Assembly: GCA_045534575.1 (NCBI GenBank)
Contig: JAZSJZ010000012.1
Span: 8,158-72,157, forward strand
Source of the DNA: UBA4636 sp045534575
GTDB taxonomy: Bacteria > Bacillota > Clostridia > Christensenellales > Borkfalkiaceae
DNA: 64,000 nt
Direction of reading: 5' to 3'
In this document: piece after piece, positions 17,695 to 25,703 of the stretch
Position numbering within the stretch: the stretch's first letter is position 1
Layout of the letters: each line of letters starts with the position of its first letter
Made by a program: the position numbers and the translations under genes
The notes under the pieces: generated by a model
The model's database searches: none
Told to the model about the DNA's origin: nothing
What the model saw: the letters and a program-made list of their open reading frames with translations, nothing else

Positions 17695-18575
17695 TAAATT
17701 TTACCTAAAATATCGCTTAAATTTGCTTGAATTTTTTGAGCAACGTCAGGCTTATTCATAGAATAAACGTGAACGTTAGTAATTCCGTTTGCGTAAAGGT
17801 CGATAATTTGGTCTGTAGCGTAAGCAATTCCTGCCTGCTTCATAGCCTGCGGGTCTTGCCCGAACTTATCTACCAAAGTTTTAAACCGCTGTGGCATAAA
17901 ACTTCCCGAAAGTTTTATCGCCCTTTCCACTTGGTTTGCGTTCGTGATTGGCATAATGCCCGCAACGATTGGAACTTTTATGCCCTTTTCTCTAATCTTA
18001 TAAAGAAAACTATACAAAAGATTGTTATCGAAAAACATTTGCGTGGTTAAAAAATCACAGCCGGCGTCAACCTTTTCTTTAAGATAATAAATATCTTCTT
18101 GCTGGTTTTTGCTCTCGGGGTGAATTTCGGGATAGCACGCACCGCCAACGCAAAGGTTGGGCGCAAGCTCTTTAATTTCTCTAACAAGTTCAACCGCGTG
18201 GTGATAGTGCCACGACGAACGGTCGCTATTTTCAAGCCCTTTTGGAATATCGCCACGAAGCGCCATAACGTTTTCAACTTTAGAATTAACAATATCTTCT
18301 ATCTTTTTTCTAACCATTTCTTTAGAAGAAGAAACGCACGTTAAATGAGCAAGGCTTTCAACGCCCTCAGTTTCTTTTATAGTTTTAGCAATATCTAAAG
18401 TCCACTCGCTCGTTCCGCCACCCGCGCCATAAGTTACGCTCACGAACGCAGGTTTTAACTTTGCAATGTTTAGCGTTGCCTCTTTCACCGTTTGGAAAAA
18501 GTCGCCCGTTTTTGGCGGAAACACTTCAAAAGAAAGAGATAAATTTTCTTTGTTTAAAATATCAATAATCTTCAT
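17694..18575 (-). CDS. metF: 5,10-methylenetetrahydrofolate reductase
   Basis: A 293-residue FAD-containing TIM barrel. It begins with LSFEVFPPKTGDF (catalytic Glu). VSVTYGAGGG, HLTCVSSSKE, ALRGDIPKG, FLTTQMFFDN and VPIVAGIMPI follow in family order. It makes methyl-THF for the neighbouring MetH. No zinc or Fe-S partner domain is fused. There is no clear SAM riboswitch in the 53-bp gap upstream. Confidence 0.95.
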   Translation of the reverse strand: MKIIDILNKENLSLSFEVFPPKTGDFFQTVKEATLNIAKLKPAFVSVTYGAGGGTSEWTLDIAKTIKETEGVESLAHLTCVSSSKEMVRKKIEDIVNSKVENVMALRGDIPKGLENSDRSSWHYHHAVELVREIKELAPNLCVGGACYPEIHPESKNQQEDIYYLKEKVDAGCDFLTTQMFFDNNLLYSFLYKIREKGIKVPIVAGIMPITNANQVERAIKLSGSFMPQRFKTLVDKFGQDPQAMKQAGIAYATDQIIDLYANGITNVHVYSMNKPDVAQKIQANLSDILGKI

Positions 18576-18607
18576 TTTTCACACCTAACGCCCGCCAAAA
18601 AACGCTA

Positions 18608-18621
18608 ATAACGGGCATATA
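18608..18621 (-). repeat. Dispersed TATAAG..TTAT element, copy 4
   Basis: On the minus strand GTTAGGC-TATATG-CCC-GTTAT-TAGCG, placed right after the aldo/keto reductase stop. Confidence 0.6.
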
Positions 18622-18628
18622 GCCTAAC

Positions 18629-19657
18629 TTATGCTTTTTTCTCACCGTTTAAAACTTCAAAAAAATCTTTATAGTTTGCCTTTAAAAGCGAAGGAATATC
18701 TAGTGAATACGGGCACTTAGACATGCACTTTTTGCAGTTTAAACATAGTTCAACTTTTTTCATTTCGTCTTGCCAATCTTTTGTTAGCCAATTCTTTGTT
18801 GGCGCTCTACGGAGCATTAGCGAAATTCTTGCAAGTTGGTTAATAGTTATGCCTTGCGGGCACGGCATACAATACCCACACCCACGGCAAAAACTACCCG
18901 AAAGTTCTTCTTTATCTTTTCTTATAACTTCATCAATAAAACTATCGTCTTGTGGCGGATTGTCAATAAAAGACAGCCACTCTTCAAGTTCGCTCTCTTT
19001 CTGCACGCCCCAAATAGGCAAAACGTTTGAATAGCGCAACATAAACGCCATTGCAACACGCGAATCGGTGATAAGCCCGCCCGATAAGCCCTTCATTGCG
19101 ATAAAGCCAACGCCCTTTTCTTTGCACAAGTTAACTAGAGCAATATCTTTTTCGTCGGCTAAGTAAGAAAACGGAAATTGAAGCGTTGAATAAAGCCCCG
19201 ATTTTGCAATTTCTTCGCCAACGCCTATTTTGTGCGCCGTTGCGGAAATATATCTTATTTTGCCTTGCTTTTTTGCTTCGAGCATGCACTCGTAAAGCCC
19301 AGAGCCGTCGTCGGGGCAGATTAGCCTTGGTGCACAATGGAATTGATAAATATCAACGTAGTCGGTGCGAAGGTTTTTTAAAGACGTGTGCAAATCGTTC
19401 CAAAACTCTTCTGGGGTTTTTGCGCCCGTTTTAGTTGCTAAAAAATATCTATCACGGGGAATATCTTTAAACGCCTCGCCAATTTTTTCTTCGCTATCGC
19501 TATAGGCTCTAGCCGTATCGAAAAAGGTCATACCGCCGTCGTATGCTCGGCGCAAAATCTTAACGGCATCCGCCATAGTTCGCCTTTGAACGGGAAGCGC
19601 GCCGAATGCGTTTTGAATAGTTACGATATTAGTTCCGTCTAATTTAAAACTTTTCAT
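18629..19657 (-). CDS. Aldo/keto reductase with C-terminal 4Fe-4S ferredoxin domain
   Basis: 342 residues. The N-terminal AKR barrel has FDTARAYSDSEEKIGEAF (catalytic Asp and Tyr), ATKTGAKT (Lys) and YQFHCAP (His). The C-terminal ~100 residues hold two Cys groups, CRGCGYCMPCPQG and CLNCKKCMSKCP, of 4Fe-4S type. This fusion is common in anaerobes; the substrate is unknown. It is 3 bp downstream of the exporter ATPase, so it is in the same transcript. Confidence 0.9.
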   Translation of the reverse strand: MKSFKLDGTNIVTIQNAFGALPVQRRTMADAVKILRRAYDGGMTFFDTARAYSDSEEKIGEAFKDIPRDRYFLATKTGAKTPEEFWNDLHTSLKNLRTDYVDIYQFHCAPRLICPDDGSGLYECMLEAKKQGKIRYISATAHKIGVGEEIAKSGLYSTLQFPFSYLADEKDIALVNLCKEKGVGFIAMKGLSGGLITDSRVAMAFMLRYSNVLPIWGVQKESELEEWLSFIDNPPQDDSFIDEVIRKDKEELSGSFCRGCGYCMPCPQGITINQLARISLMLRRAPTKNWLTKDWQDEMKKVELCLNCKKCMSKCPYSLDIPSLLKANYKDFFEVLNGEKKA

Positions 19658-19660
19658 TTT

Positions 19661-20887
19661 TTATTCCTCAACGATAATTTCTTGAAGGTAAACGCTACCA
19701 AAAAGCCGTTTTTCCCACGCTATTTTTTCGGTAACCGCATTTAAAGAGAAAAACTCGTTAACGTAGTCGATATAATTAATTCCGCCCGTTTTATTCACGG
19801 AATAGAGCATAAGTTTAACGAGATACTCGCCCGTTGCCAAATTAGAAAGATCAAGCGTTGCCTTTAACTTGTTTTCGCCTTCTTTCATTTTTAAAGGCTC
19901 GCTGTTCACGCTAGAGCCAATAACAACGCCCTCTAAAGTAGAAACGGAAAAGTTTAAGTAAAGGTTTTCTAAATTTTCTTTAGAATTGAAACAAAGTTCG
20001 AAAACGTTTTTATTATTTTCTAAAACTTCTAGGTCGCAAGACATAAGAAGTGCTTGTTTAGATAGCGCCTTTTGGCGTTCGAAAGCCGAAAAATCTTTTC
20101 TTGTTTCGCCCACCTTTTTCACGTCGCTATTATAAATTTCGATAGCCTTTTCGGTTTCGCCGTCGAAAACAATTTCGCCTTTATCTAGAACGATGCACCT
20201 AGAGCAAAGCCTTCTAATTGTGTTCATATTATGGCTAACGCATAGAACGGTTCTGCTTTCTTCGTCAACCGCTTTTAAAATTTTATCAACGCATTTTTGC
20301 CTAAAAGCCCCGTCGCCAACCGATAAAACCTCGTCCATAATCATAATATCGCTATCAAGATGCGAGGCAACGGCAAACGCTAGTTTTACGAACATACCGC
20401 TAGAATAACGCTTAACGGGGGTATCAATAAACTCCCGAATTTCGGCAAACTCGATGATTTGCTCCATCTTTTTTTCGATTTCGGCTTTTTTCATACCTAA
20501 AATTGCGCCGTTTAAAAAGACGTTTTCTCTGCCCGATAGTTCTGGGTGAAAACCCGTGCCGATTTCTAAAAGCGAAGAAATTTTGCCATCGAAATAAATT
20601 TCGCCTTTTGTTGGCGCGGTGATTTTAGATAAGAGTTTCAACAGCGTTGACTTGCCAGCGCCGTTTCTGCCTATAATTCCTAGGCACTCGCCCTTTCTAA
20701 CCTCGAAAGAAACGTTATTAACCGCAAAAAACTCGGTCTTTTTAACGCCGATTTTCTCGCTTGGGTCTTTGCGTTTTCTCATTTTTTCAAAAAGCGACTG
20801 CACGTCTTCTCTAAGCGTTCCTGCGCCGAACTGACCACGCCTATATTTTTTTGAAACGTTTTTAAACTTTATAACAACATCTTTCAT
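19661..20887 (-). CDS. Polysaccharide/teichoic-acid ABC exporter ATPase, Wzt/TagH type
   Basis: The ATG at 20887 lies directly after the permease stop; a GTG at 20893 would overlap it. 408 residues. Residues ~1-245 are the ATPase: Walker A GRNGAGKSTLLKLL, signature YSSGMFVKLAFA, Walker B IMIMDEVLSVGD. The C-terminal ~150 residues look like a Wzt C-terminal beta-sandwich that recognises the glycan end. With the adjacent permease it should export a lipid-linked cell-surface polysaccharide. No glycosyltransferases are nearby, so the polymer is unknown. Confidence 0.9.
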   Translation of the reverse strand: MKDVVIKFKNVSKKYRRGQFGAGTLREDVQSLFEKMRKRKDPSEKIGVKKTEFFAVNNVSFEVRKGECLGIIGRNGAGKSTLLKLLSKITAPTKGEIYFDGKISSLLEIGTGFHPELSGRENVFLNGAILGMKKAEIEKKMEQIIEFAEIREFIDTPVKRYSSGMFVKLAFAVASHLDSDIMIMDEVLSVGDGAFRQKCVDKILKAVDEESRTVLCVSHNMNTIRRLCSRCIVLDKGEIVFDGETEKAIEIYNSDVKKVGETRKDFSAFERQKALSKQALLMSCDLEVLENNKNVFELCFNSKENLENLYLNFSVSTLEGVVIGSSVNSEPLKMKEGENKLKATLDLSNLATGEYLVKLMLYSVNKTGGINYIDYVNEFFSLNAVTEKIAWEKRLFGSVYLQEIIVEE

Positions 20888-20889
20888 AA

Positions 20890-21744
20890 TCACACCATAT
20901 CCGCAAACGTTCTTTCAACTTTATTGAAAAGTATTGCGCCGATAAACAAAATTACTAGCGTTACCGCCCACGAGATTAAATAGTAAGTCCAATCGATTGA
21001 GCCTATGCCTAAAAAGCCGAATCTAAACACGTTCACCGCCGACGTTACGGGGTTTAACATATAAAGCGCGTAAAAACTTGAGCCTACCGTCAAGCCGATT
21101 TTATCCATATCGTAAGCGATTGGCGTTAAATATTTCCAAATTTCAACGCCGAAAGTTATGAGCATTGCAAGGTCGCGATACTTAACTGTGATTGACGATA
21201 TTATTATGCCAAACCCAAGCGCCAAAAGCCCAAGTTCTAGAACGACAAGAGGGAGCATTAGCGCATAAAAGTTAATGTTTATTTCCGTTTTAAAAACCAT
21301 AAAGCCTAAAAGCACGAGCATAAACATAACGAACTGAATGCTAAAGGAAATGAGTTTTGAAATTACAGATGATATCGGCATTACTAAACGTGGGAAATAT
21401 ACCTTAGACATTACCCTTGAATTATCTCTAAACGTTCTAGCAACGAGCGTGAAAGAACTAGCAAAATAAAGCCATAAAATCGAACCGCTTAAATAGAACA
21501 AAATGGTTGGCACACCGCTTGCCGAAAGCCCTGCTAGCATACCGAAAATGAAAGCGTAAACAAAAGTTGTTAAAAGCGGTTGCAAAATCGCCCATAGTGG
21601 GCCTAAAATCGTTTGCCTATAGTTTGCAACAAATTCACGGCGAACGAAAAGTGCGATTAAATCTTTATAAGATACAACCTCTTTTAACTTTAAATCAAAA
21701 AGCCTATGAGATGCCGTTATTTTGTGTTCAAAACTCTTTTCCAC
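20890..21744 (-). CDS. Polysaccharide ABC exporter permease, Wzm/TagG type
   Basis: 284 residues, GTG start with AAGGGG upstream. It has six predicted membrane segments and the ABC2-type motif YRQTILGPLWAILQPLLTTFVY after an amphipathic N-terminus, as in TagG/Wzm. It is the membrane half of the exporter and is first in a probable operon with the ATPase, the aldo/keto reductase and perhaps metF-metH. Confidence 0.9.
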   Translation of the reverse strand: MEKSFEHKITASHRLFDLKLKEVVSYKDLIALFVRREFVANYRQTILGPLWAILQPLLTTFVYAFIFGMLAGLSASGVPTILFYLSGSILWLYFASSFTLVARTFRDNSRVMSKVYFPRLVMPISSVISKLISFSIQFVMFMLVLLGFMVFKTEININFYALMLPLVVLELGLLALGFGIIISSITVKYRDLAMLITFGVEIWKYLTPIAYDMDKIGLTVGSSFYALYMLNPVTSAVNVFRFGFLGIGSIDWTYYLISWAVTLVILFIGAILFNKVERTFADMV

Positions 21745-21911
21745 AAAAATTCCCCTTCAAAAGTTTTTTAAATATATTATAACTTACTTTTTATATTAAA
21801 CTAAAAAAGGAAAGTTGTCAATAATTAGTCTTAAACTTCAAATTTTCTTAAAACTTGATTTTTCTGCATTTTTTAAAATAGCAATAAAAGTTTTTAACTA
21901 ATAAGCATTAA

Positions 21912-21935
21912 AAAGTAGGGCTATAAGCCCGTTAA
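21912..21935 (+). repeat. Dispersed TATAAG..TTAT element, copy 5
   Basis: AAAGTAGGGC-TATAAG-CCC-GTTAA. It differs from the copy inside ecfA1 (43714-43737) at one base in 24. Confidence 0.7.
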
Positions 21936-21949
21936 CTCTTAATTTTAAC

Positions 21950-21976
21950 AAAAAAATCAGGGCGGTTAAGCCCTGA
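21950..21976 (-). terminator. Terminator of flippase-like gene
   Basis: TCAGGGC-ggttaa-GCCCTGA directly after the stop codon, with seven T on the minus strand. Confidence 0.8.
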
Positions 21977-21978
21977 AT

Positions 21979-23214
21979 TTAAGTTTTTATTTCTTGTTTT
22001 AATTTCTTCTTTTCTGCCAAAACAGAAACTATTTTTTCTATTATCATAAGCACGATGCCAACGACTAAGAACATATAATACGCTACCAATCTCCAACTTA
22101 AAACGCCCCAGAACAAAATTCCTCCAGCAAGATAGGTGGAAAAGATTGAATAGAACGAAATTTCTGCAGCACCGGAATTGCCCGGGGTTGGAATAAAGGT
22201 TACGGCACAAGTGCAGATTACGCAAAGAGTTAAAATCTCGCCGTAGTTTATAACGGCTGAAGAAACTCCGCAAAAGCGCATTACTAGATATGGCAGTGAA
22301 AAAATAGCAAGGCTATATCCAAACGCGCAAACAAAACCTAAAATGGTCGCAATGCTATATTTACCAAAAAAGTAAATTATGCATTTTGCGTATTCGCGCA
22401 TGCTTTTTACGGCTTTTTCTTCAAAAACTTGCGGATTTTTTACTATTTTAATCCACTTTAAGAATTTTGTTACTACAGAAGCCACCCAATCGCCAAACTT
22501 TGGTGAAATTGAAAAGGTTAAAACGCCTAGCGGTAAAAAAGTGTTAAAGCAAATACCAATTATCGCCATTGCCTTAATTACCGGCGATACGCCCATAAAG
22601 CCTTGCCATAATAAAAGCCCTATCGCTAACGACATTGCAGCAAACTGCTCCAAAGAATAACTGGTTATAGAAACGCCCGAGGCAATCGCACCAGGAACAC
22701 CTTTTTTCTTGAGATAATAAATTTCAACCGGTTGCCCGCCACTTCCTAGTGGGGTTACGCAGTCGTAATACTTGCATACTATCGAAGAAGATAGCCCAAC
22801 CTTGAAAAGCCCTCTTCTTTTAAGCGACGCACGAAGAAGTGCATATCTTTTTAAGCCTTTGAATAAAACGGCTAGGAAAAACACCGCTAGAGCATAAAGT
22901 CCCCACTCAAAGTTTTCAAGCATAATTTTGAAAACTTCGCTAAAAGGGATTTTTTCTTGATCGGAAGATACGTCTATTAAAGCCGTGATTAAAATTGCAA
23001 TGGCGTTAACGAGAATAAAGAGAATGGTCCAAAGCGTTTTCTTTGAAAACATTTTTGTTTTTGGCGTTTCTTCTTTTTCTTTAGGAGTTACGCTTTCGTG
23101 CTCGATAAGGTTTTGTTGAACCTCGTTAGAAAGTTCTAACGGCGCGCGCTCGTGGATATGCAATAAAATATCTTCGTCGATAAAAAGTTGATATTTTTGT
23201 TTTTTCTTTTTCAT
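21979..23214 (-). CDS. Flippase-like integral membrane protein (LPG synthase TM / UPF0104 family)
   Basis: 411 residues. A ~75-residue hydrophilic, charged N-terminus precedes about eight membrane segments. YALLRASLKRRGLFKVGLSS, VTPLGSGGQPVEIYYLKKKG and FIPTPGNSGAAEISFYSIF match the conserved regions of the AglD/MprF-N-type membrane domain. Members translocate or modify glycolipids; the substrate is not predictable. The C-terminus is a short charged tail. There is no good ribosome site before the ATG. Confidence 0.82.
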   Translation of the reverse strand: MKKKKQKYQLFIDEDILLHIHERAPLELSNEVQQNLIEHESVTPKEKEETPKTKMFSKKTLWTILFILVNAIAILITALIDVSSDQEKIPFSEVFKIMLENFEWGLYALAVFFLAVLFKGLKRYALLRASLKRRGLFKVGLSSSIVCKYYDCVTPLGSGGQPVEIYYLKKKGVPGAIASGVSITSYSLEQFAAMSLAIGLLLWQGFMGVSPVIKAMAIIGICFNTFLPLGVLTFSISPKFGDWVASVVTKFLKWIKIVKNPQVFEEKAVKSMREYAKCIIYFFGKYSIATILGFVCAFGYSLAIFSLPYLVMRFCGVSSAVINYGEILTLCVICTCAVTFIPTPGNSGAAEISFYSIFSTYLAGGILFWGVLSWRLVAYYMFLVVGIVLMIIEKIVSVLAEKKKLKQEIKT

Positions 23215-23284
23215 TAATCTTTTTAATGCGGTTTAATTTTTAGCAAAAAACTACACAATTTAATAGTTTTTCTAAATTTAAAAA

Positions 23285-23728
23285 TTACTCCGCTTGAACC
23301 TTTAATTTAATTTTACAAGGCATTTTTGAAACGAGTTTAATCTCTACACTATACTCGCCCAAACTCTTGATAGGTGAAGAAATAACTATTTTTTTCTTAT
23401 CAATATCATAGCCTGCTTTTTTTAATGCGCCAGCAACGTTATCGTTAGTAACCGAGCCGAAAATTTTGCCGTTTTCGCCACTTTTAACAAGGCAAACGAT
23501 TTCTTTACCGTTAATTTCTCTTGATAATTCCATAAGCCTTTTTAATTCTTCACGCTTATGGAACTCTTCTGCTTCTTTCTTTATTTTAAGGCTATTAACC
23601 TCAACTTTGGTTGCTTCTTTTGCTAAATTTTTCTTAAAGAGCATATTGCGGGCAAAACCGTCAGAAACTTCTAATACGTCGCCCTTTTTTCCCGTGCCTT
23701 TTACGTCTTGCAATAAAATAACTTTCAT
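23285..23728 (-). CDS. rplI: Ribosomal protein bL9
   Basis: 147 residues. The start MKVILLQDVKGTGKKGDVLEVSDGFARN and the two-domain layout with a long charged central helix are diagnostic. It binds 23S rRNA in the large subunit. It has its own promoter rather than the usual rpsF-ssb-rpsR or dnaB context. Confidence 0.97.
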   Translation of the reverse strand: MKVILLQDVKGTGKKGDVLEVSDGFARNMLFKKNLAKEATKVEVNSLKIKKEAEEFHKREELKRLMELSREINGKEIVCLVKSGENGKIFGSVTNDNVAGALKKAGYDIDKKKIVISSPIKSLGEYSVEIKLVSKMPCKIKLKVQAE

Positions 23729-23777
23729 AAACTACCTCTTCAAGATATTTTTCCGCTTAAAATTAAGCAGTTTAAAC

Positions 23778-23806
23778 ATTTTAATATATTTTTTTTAATA
23801 TGTCAA
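23778..23806 (-). promoter_or_regulatory. rplI promoter
   Basis: TTGACA (23801-23806), 17 bp, TAAAAT (23778-23783) on the minus strand, 50 bp before the start codon. Confidence 0.75.
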
Positions 23807-23851
23807 ATATATCTTGCAAATTTGCACATATTACTTGCAAGGAGGTTTGAT

Positions 23852-24001
23852 ATGGACTGTATTAACAAAGGCGTTTTATGCGACGTAACTAGTTGCAGAC
23901 ACAACGAGGACGGCAGTAAATGCAAACTTGATACCATTAAGGTTACCAACGATTGCACAGACTGCACTTGTTGCGGAAGTTTTTCAAAAGTAAACGAATA
24001 A
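23852..24001 (+). CDS. DUF1540 small cysteine-rich protein
   Basis: 49 residues with GGAGG 6 bp upstream. The spacing of Cys (CDVTSCRHNEDGSKCKLDTIKV then CTDCTCCGSF) is the DUF1540 pattern, which suggests metal binding. The family is common in spore-forming Clostridia and has no established function. It is divergent from rplI. Confidence 0.85.
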   Translation: MDCINKGVLCDVTSCRHNEDGSKCKLDTIKVTNDCTDCTCCGSFSKVNE

Positions 24002-24349
24002 GTTTTCTAATTAAGAAAAGTTAGGTTTGATTTTTTAAAAATGCAAGGGATTTTTTTGTTTTGAATAAAGTTTTTATAATTAGTTTATGATAATTTTTTT
24101 CAAATTGGAAAAGGTTTTTTGATTAAGTTTTGAATTTTTTTTGAAGCGTTCATTTTTTAAAAAATCAAAAATTAGTTTTGAAAAAACTCAAAAACCCTCT
24201 TTCAGGTGGCTTTAGCCACCTGATTTTTTATTTTATTGACTTTTATTAATAGTATTCTAACATTAAACATTGACTTATCTTAACAAAAATATTGACACTT
24301 TCAAATATTTATAGTATTATTATGAAAAGAAATTCTAGGCGGTGTTTTT
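24002..24349 (+). promoter_or_regulatory. Intergenic region: terminator, then promoter of acidic-protein gene
   Basis: 24203-24230 is a strong terminator (CAGGTGGC-ttta-GCCACCTG plus T run). 24292-24320 is a promoter (TTGACA, 17 bp, TATTAT) 30 bp before the next start. The T-rich 200 bp before the terminator show no ORF that I can support. Confidence 0.7.
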
Positions 24350-25507
24350 ATGCTTGATTTTGAAAATATTACGGTTGACTGCAAGAACGATTGCGAAAAT
24401 TGCGACCAACAACTTGAATGTGAATTTTTGTTAGCGGAAACAGAAGAGGAAAAATCTAACGCTAAACAAAAACTTATCGAGCGAGAAAACGCTAAAGAAT
24501 CTGCCTTAAAAGCCGAGGCAGAAGAAGTTGCTATGACCGAAGAAATTCAAGAAGTGGAAGAAACGGAGGAACAAGCAACCGAAGAAACCACTCAAGTTGA
24601 AGAAATGGAAGAAGCGGAAGAAACTCAAGAGGCTGAAGTTCAAGAAACTGAAGAAGCGCAAGAAACTCAAGTTGAAGAAACGGAAGAAGAAGTTGACGAA
24701 GTTTTAGAAGAAGAAACTAACGAAGAAGACGAACAAGCCGAAGATACCAACGAGGATTTAGAGGAAGAAGACGAAGCCGAAGAAGATGAAGAAGACAGCG
24801 AAGACGAAGAAGTAGCCGAAGAAGAAGAAACGGCGGAAGAAGAAAATCAAACTGAACCATCGCCTTCACAAGAAGAAACTTCTCAAACGGAAGAAGTCGT
24901 TGCCACCGAAAAGCCTAAGAAGGAAGAATTTAAACTAACTCCGCCTGAAAATCTTGAAGAACTTTTTGAAAAGATTTGCGCTAAGCGTGGAAGGAAGTTG
25001 ATTTATAGGCCAAACGAAGTTCTTTTCGAAGGTTCATACAAGGTTTTAGGAACGGACAAGAAGAACGAAGAAGGCATAAAGGTTAAAAATATTTTAGACG
25101 CTGAAATTAAGCAAGGCGTTAAACTTGGTTACCTTGATAAGTATGACGGGCTTAAGTCTAGCGAGATAAAAGAAGAATACGAAAACGATATTTTATATGA
25201 ATTTGCTGAACAAGAGTTCAAAAAGACGGGGCTTATTTTAGAAAACGGCAAAATTAAAGTTTACGTTTTCGATTGGGACGGAAAAGCGCTCCACCACGTT
25301 GGATATGTTGACAGCGAGGAGGCTAGTGGCGTTATTCCTTTCCTTGAGGCAAAAGAAGAATATAGTTTTGACGTTTGCGGAATTATAACGGGCGGAAAGG
25401 CTAAGCGCGTTATCAAAGGGGATGACGGCAAGATTAAAATCGTTAAAGAAAAGGATGGAGACATCGGGCTCGAAGTTGACGTTTCTATCGTAAAGAGAAA
25501 AGATTAA
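24350..25507 (+). CDS. Very acidic protein with N-terminal Cys cluster and C-terminal globular domain
   Basis: 385 residues, not assigned to a family. Residues 1-30 hold four closely spaced Cys (DCKNDCENCDQQLEC), which may bind metal. Residues ~45-185 are dominated by Glu with Thr, Val, Ala and Gln, low complexity and probably disordered. Residues ~200-385 form a globular Lys/Glu-rich domain with YVFDWDGKALHHVGYVDSEE, which loosely recalls HIRAN-type domains (inference only). There is no signal peptide. It is a single-gene unit with its own promoter and terminator. Confidence 0.7.
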   Translation: MLDFENITVDCKNDCENCDQQLECEFLLAETEEEKSNAKQKLIERENAKESALKAEAEEVAMTEEIQEVEETEEQATEETTQVEEMEEAEETQEAEVQETEEAQETQVEETEEEVDEVLEEETNEEDEQAEDTNEDLEEEDEAEEDEEDSEDEEVAEEEETAEEENQTEPSPSQEETSQTEEVVATEKPKKEEFKLTPPENLEELFEKICAKRGRKLIYRPNEVLFEGSYKVLGTDKKNEEGIKVKNILDAEIKQGVKLGYLDKYDGLKSSEIKEEYENDILYEFAEQEFKKTGLILENGKIKVYVFDWDGKALHHVGYVDSEEASGVIPFLEAKEEYSFDVCGIITGGKAKRVIKGDDGKIKIVKEKDGDIGLEVDVSIVKRKD

Positions 25508-25512
25508 AACTA

Positions 25513-25550
25513 AAAAACTCGTCGATAACAAGGTTATAGACGGGTTTTTT
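25513..25550 (+). terminator. Terminator, dispersed-element copy 6
   Basis: CTCGTC-g-ATAAC-aag-GTTAT-a-GACGGG followed by six T, just after the acidic-protein gene. Confidence 0.85.
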
Positions 25551-25703
25551 GTTTGCGGTACAAGTTTTTCGACAAAAAAAGGGCGTTTTTTTGTGTTTTT
25601 TTGGTGAAACTTTTAAATTTTACTAAAAAGTTAACACAAAATTAACCTATATTTTAAAAATATATGATAAAATAATTATACTGCAATAAAATGGGGATAT
25701 ATT

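Noticed and set aside
18576..18628. Possible SAM riboswitch before metF
   Set aside because: The gap is 53 bp and holds only a dispersed-element copy; no K-turn or other SAM aptamer feature is visible.
21932..22273. 113-codon minus frame overlapping the flippase-like gene
   Set aside because: It is Arg/Cys-rich nonsense in another frame of a clear membrane protein gene.
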